Assembly: GCF_021556435.1 (NCBI RefSeq)
Contig: NZ_JAKGCU010000006.1
Location: forward strand, 62,001 to 126,000
DNA: 64,000 nt
Reading direction: 5' to 3'
Source: Gordonia tangerina
Lineage (GTDB): Bacteria > Actinomycetota > Actinomycetes > Mycobacteriales > Mycobacteriaceae
Made by a program: the position numbers and the translations under genes. Shown here one piece after another: positions 60,791-64,000 of the stretch. The notes below the pieces were generated by a model. It saw nothing but the letters and a program-made list of their open reading frames with translations, was not told the origin of the DNA and searched no databases. The stretch's first letter is position 1; each line of letters opens with the position of its first letter.

Positions 60791-61813
60791 TCAGAGCCAG
60801 TCGCGTCGGCGGAAGGTGACGTACAGGGCGCACACGATCGCGACGATCAACACAGTGCTCGTGACGAATCCGAGGGTGCGCTCGAATCCGGGGAAGGGTA
60901 CGTTCTGCCCATAGAAACCGGTGATCGCGGTGGGCACCGCGATGATCGCGGCCCATCCGGTCAGCTTCTTCATCACCGAGTTCAGTCGCGCGTCGGCCAG
61001 CGACAGGTTGGTCTCGAACACGGTGGTGATCATGTCCCGAACCGATTCGGTCCATTCGGCCGCACGCAGCGCATGATCGTAGAGGTCGGAGAAATGCGGG
61101 TCGAGCTCGGACGGGGCGTTGTTCTCGAAGCGGCGTCGCTGGATACTGCCGATAACCTCGCGCATCGGCAGGATGACCCGACGCAGCAGCACCAGATCCT
61201 TACGCAGATCGTAGGTATGGCGTTGCAGCGTGCGGGCCGCTACCTTCTCGTCGAACAGCGAACCCTCCAGCGACTCCACCGCGTCGTCGAGCCGCTGCAC
61301 CGCATCGAAGTGCCCGTCGACGACCACATCGAGCAGCCCGTGCAGCAACGCGCCGATGCCGTACTGCTTGCCGCCCATCTCATCCCACCGCGACACCACC
61401 TCGTCGATGTCGAAGCCCTCCGATAATCGCACGGTGATCAACGTGTTGTCCTTGATGAACATCGAGATCCGATGCAACTCGAATTCGTCGGCCCGCTCCG
61501 TCGGGTGCGCCATGTCGGGCGATGTGCCCTCCGCCGAGGTGATGGTGACCGCGTAGACCATCAGAAACGTGTGGTGCTCGTAGGCGACGGTCTTCACTCG
61601 TTCGGCCTTGGCGGTGGTGTCCTCGATCGCGAACGGGTCGAGGTCGAGTTCGTCGGCCAGTGCGGCCATCGTCTCGTGGCTCGGGCACTCGAGGTCGGCC
61701 CAGATCAGTTCGTCGGCGTGTCCGATGTGATCGGAGATGGCGCTGAGTTCGAATCCGTCGACCTTCTCGCCGCCGCGCCAGATCTGGCCGCGCACATGTT
61801 CTCCCATGCCCAT
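60791..61813 (-). CDS. CorA-family divalent cation transporter with GQN variant
   Basis: A 340-residue CorA/ZntB-superfamily channel. A long cytoplasmic N-terminal domain (about 280 residues) has helical stalk segments, and two C-terminal TM helices follow. The pore signature is YGQNVPFPGFE, GQN in place of the usual GMN at the end of TM1. Mg2+ is the common substrate, but the variation may shift selectivity to other divalents. ATG 61813 or ATG 61807 could start the protein; an AGGA within the adjacent palindrome serves the second better. It is divergent from an acyltransferase. Confidence 0.87.
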   Translation of the reverse strand: MGMGEHVRGQIWRGGEKVDGFELSAISDHIGHADELIWADLECPSHETMAALADELDLDPFAIEDTTAKAERVKTVAYEHHTFLMVYAVTITSAEGTSPDMAHPTERADEFELHRISMFIKDNTLITVRLSEGFDIDEVVSRWDEMGGKQYGIGALLHGLLDVVVDGHFDAVQRLDDAVESLEGSLFDEKVAARTLQRHTYDLRKDLVLLRRVILPMREVIGSIQRRRFENNAPSELDPHFSDLYDHALRAAEWTESVRDMITTVFETNLSLADARLNSVMKKLTGWAAIIAVPTAITGFYGQNVPFPGFERTLGFVTSTVLIVAIVCALYVTFRRRDWL

Positions 61814-61844
61814 ATCCTGCCATCGGTACCGCAGATGGCAGGAT
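61814..61844. promoter_or_regulatory. Palindrome between CorA and acyltransferase starts
   Basis: ATCCTGCCATC (61814-61824) and GATGGCAGGAT (61834-61844) are perfect 11-bp arms around GGTACCGCA. It fills almost the whole 37-nt divergent gap, and each arm supplies an AGGA ribosome-binding-like element to the gene facing away. Confidence 0.7.
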
Positions 61845-61850
61845 CGCTGC

Positions 61851-62972
61851 ATGGCTGCGCGGATTCCGTCTCTCACCGGTATCCGCACCATCGCCGCACT
61901 CGCGGTGTGCCTGACCCACGCGGCATTCTGGACCGGGCATTACACCGACGATTTCGCCGGGCGTCTGCTGTCGCGATTCGAGATCGGTGTCGCGTTGTTC
62001 TTCGTCCTTTCCGGCTATCTGCTGTTCTCGCCGTGGGTCGATGCGCTCGCAGGTCGGCGCGGCCAGCCGTCGGTGGGCCGCTACTTCTGGCATCGGGCGC
62101 GACGCATTCTGCCGGCCTATTGGCTGACGGTTTTGGCGGTGTACGCGTTGTTCCTGGTGTACACACCGCCGGATGCCGCGCCCACCGGCACCGGCTGGTC
62201 GGGGTTCGCCCGCAACATGACCCTGACGCAGGTGTACGGCCTTGGCCACCTGCATTCGGGCCTGACCCAGATGTGGAGTCTGGCCGCCGAAGTGGTGTTC
62301 TATCTGGTGCTGCCCGTCATCGCCGGAGGTCTGACGCTGATCTGCCGGCACCGCTGGCGGCCGGATCTGCTGATCGTGGGACTGGTGGCGTTGATGTCGG
62401 TCTCGCCGATCTGGTCGGTGGTCGTCGCCGGCAGCACCGATCTCAGCCCGACCGCGCGGTTGTGGGCGCCGGCCTTCTTCGGGTGGTTCGTCGCGGGAAT
62501 GCTGCTGGCGGTGGTCGGCCGCCTCGTCTCGCGCTGGGACCCGACGATCTCGGTGGCGGTGGCTGTCGGGCCGTTCTTGCTGAGCGGCACCGCGATCGCG
62601 GGTGAGCCGACCATCACCCCGACCACCGCGTCGGCGACGATCGTCAAACACCTCCTGTATGTGGTCGTCGCGGTCGGCGTGATCGGACCGCTGACGATCC
62701 GGGGCGGTGACGGACGCGACTGGTGGGCGCGGCTGTGTGGCAGTCGACCGATGGTGTGGTTCGGCGAGATCTCCTATGAATTCTTCCTCGTTCACCTCGT
62801 CGTACTGGAGGTGGTCATGGACCTGATCGGATGGCGGGTGTTCTCCGGTTCCACCGCGGTAGCCTTCCTGCTGACGTCGGCGATCAGCGTGCCCGTGGCC
62901 TGGCTGTTGCGCCGCATCACCCGGCCGATCACGCACGCGCGCACGCCCGAGCCGCTCGTCGAGCGCGGGTAG
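61851..62972 (+). CDS. Membrane acyltransferase, acyltransferase 3 (OafA/YrhL-like) family
   Basis: A 373-residue, about 10-TM acyltransferase. IPSLTGIRTIAALAVCLTHAAFW holds the conserved Arg and His of acyltransferase-3 proteins, FEIGVALFFVLSGYLLF the second motif, and YFWHRARRILPAYWLTV the third; the C-terminal MVWFGEISYEFFLVHLVVLE is typical. Members O-acetylate or O-acylate cell-envelope glycans. ATG 61851 has AGGA at 8 nt within the palindrome. The target glycan is unknown. Confidence 0.88.
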   Translation: MAARIPSLTGIRTIAALAVCLTHAAFWTGHYTDDFAGRLLSRFEIGVALFFVLSGYLLFSPWVDALAGRRGQPSVGRYFWHRARRILPAYWLTVLAVYALFLVYTPPDAAPTGTGWSGFARNMTLTQVYGLGHLHSGLTQMWSLAAEVVFYLVLPVIAGGLTLICRHRWRPDLLIVGLVALMSVSPIWSVVVAGSTDLSPTARLWAPAFFGWFVAGMLLAVVGRLVSRWDPTISVAVAVGPFLLSGTAIAGEPTITPTTASATIVKHLLYVVVAVGVIGPLTIRGGDGRDWWARLCGSRPMVWFGEISYEFFLVHLVVLEVVMDLIGWRVFSGSTAVAFLLTSAISVPVAWLLRRITRPITHARTPEPLVERG

Positions 62973-63023
62973 GATCGGCGGGACAGGACGGCGGATCCGG
63001 GTGGGAATCGAGGATTGACTGGA

Positions 63024-64000
63024 ATGGTCGACAACCGGCGTCCCGGCGTTCCTGCCGGGACCACGACAGATGACGAGTTGCGCACGTGGTGCGATCAATC
63101 GCGGGTACCGGGTGAACGCCCGGAGCTCACCGACACCGCAGCCACCCTGATCGCATCGGGCTTCCTCACCCCCGCCGGACGCGCCATCGTGGTGCGCCGG
63201 ATCTCTACCGGCCTGCCGTTGCCGGTGCTACCCGGCGGCTTCGGCGATCTGCGGAGACTGCAGCGGGCCATCGCCCAGGCCGAACAACAGTTGGACAACC
63301 CGATGGTGCCCGGCGTCGTGGCCGCCGTGATGCGCAACCGCATCAATGGTCTGCATCGCAAACGAGACGACGCCCGCAAACACATCGTGACGGCCAAAGG
63401 TGTGTTCGCCGGTGGGACCCGCGCCATCCGGCGGGAGCGACGCGAGAACGTCTACCTCGAGATCGAGGAGCGGGAGCGGTTGTTCGCGGGATTGTTGTGC
63501 ACTCCCACCCCCAACGTGCACACCTCGGGCTACATGCGCCGCGCCGGGACCGCTGCCTTCGACCGCTTGGCCGGTGTCGTCGGTCAGGTGGCGTCGAAGT
63601 CCGGATATCCGCAGGCCGGTGAGTGGGCAAGCCAGATCTTGGCCCCCGATCGCGAGGAACCGGCGCCGGCGGCGTCGGCGACCGCCGGTGCGGCGACGTT
63701 CGTCGACGGCTACGAGACGCTGCTGTTCGTGGCGGGGCACTTCTACGACCGGATCGTCGGCAACCCGGCCTGGCTGTCGGATCATTTCGAACTGCAGCGC
63801 ACCCAGGTGAACCTGCACGCGGAACTCGCCGAGATCGCCGCGGACGTCATCGCGCTGCGTGCGGTGCGCATCGATCTGGACCGGGCCAAGCGCAACGGGG
63901 GTTTCGACCAGTCCTTCGCCGAACACATCGACCGGCGGGAGAAGACGCTGCGCCCGGTGTGGACCGAACTGATCGACCGGGTGCAGGCGCTCGGCGATGT
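63024..64000 (+). CDS. Unrecognised protein, 3' end beyond the window
   Basis: The frame from ATG 63024 is open for 325 codons to the window edge. GAGGA lies 9 nt upstream. The translation starts MVDNRRPGVPAGTTTDDELR, is mostly helical with many Arg, Ala and Glu, and contains HRKRDDARKHIVTAKGVFAG and RAIRRERRENVYLEIEERER, suggesting long, charged and possibly coiled-coil segments. No TM helix or signal peptide is visible. I do not recognise the family. It follows the acyltransferase by 51 nt and could share its transcript. Confidence 0.75.
   Translation, partial: MVDNRRPGVPAGTTTDDELRTWCDQSRVPGERPELTDTAATLIASGFLTPAGRAIVVRRISTGLPLPVLPGGFGDLRRLQRAIAQAEQQLDNPMVPGVVAAVMRNRINGLHRKRDDARKHIVTAKGVFAGGTRAIRRERRENVYLEIEERERLFAGLLCTPTPNVHTSGYMRRAGTAAFDRLAGVVGQVASKSGYPQAGEWASQILAPDREEPAPAASATAGAATFVDGYETLLFVAGHFYDRIVGNPAWLSDHFELQRTQVNLHAELAEIAADVIALRAVRIDLDRAKRNGGFDQSFAEHIDRREKTLRPVWTELIDRVQALGD

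Overview
The window is a high-GC actinobacterial chromosome segment from a mycolic-acid-producing member of the Mycobacteriales. The genes for mycolate condensation (fadD32, pks13, accD4), arabinogalactan and lipoarabinomannan synthesis (embA/B/C, aftA, dprE1, dprE2, glfT1, wzm, wzt), a GtrA protein and the proteasome activator Bpa match in content and approximate order the Mycobacterium tuberculosis block from Rv3777 to Rv3801c. The emb expansion and the abundant short dispersed repeats suggest Gordonia or a close relative; this genus call is inference, not proof.

Layout. 1-7766: 3' end of fadD32, then pks13 and accD4, which activate, condense and carboxylate fatty acids for mycolate. 7880-12400: an accessory pocket bounded by repeats and palindromes, holding a degenerate EAL/DICT protein, a Dps ferritin and a VIT-family iron transporter with an IdeR-like box, a VapBC pair, and an MpaB/DUF2236 oxygenase. 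12639-29407: five full-length arabinosyltransferase genes, read as embA1-embB1 (minus), a head-to-head second pair embA2-embB2 (plus), and embC (minus). 29479-30886: aroQ, then an SRPBCC protein with an overlapping ArsR regulator behind two tandem operators. 30937-35871: MBL hydrolase, aftA, dprE2 and dprE1 on the minus strand. DprE1/DprE2 make decaprenyl-phospho-arabinose, AftA primes galactan with arabinose, and the Emb proteins extend it.

35950-41569: a tightly packed four-gene minus-strand operon (secreted lipase, phytoene-desaturase-like oxidoreductase, DUF2254 membrane protein, acyl-CoA carboxylase beta subunit). 41638-46488: aldo/keto reductase, an MFS exporter with a winged-helix-like tail, GtrA protein and a second FAD oxidoreductase. 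46495-50252: LLM-type oxidoreductase with a KstR-type box, then an HxlR regulator divergent from a thioesterase-MFS pair across a palindrome. 50369-53555: wzm, wzt and glfT1, the galactan export and priming operon, then bpa. 53610-56359: a class-V aminotransferase-like protein lacking the PLP lysine, a MarR regulator and a quinone oxidoreductase. 56438-64000: tRNA-Ser(TGA), a small secreted protein between direct repeats, a Bcr/CflA exporter, a DUF5701-like protein, a methyltransferase divergent from an HxlR regulator, a CorA-type transporter divergent from an acyltransferase, and an unrecognised gene cut by the window end.

A recurrent feature is a TANNNT -10 box 6-9 nt before the start codon, with no ribosome binding site. 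This suggests leaderless transcripts for about 18 genes, and I used it to choose several starts. No gene-free stretch exceeds 300 bases. I saw no rRNA, CRISPR array, insertion sequence or prophage.
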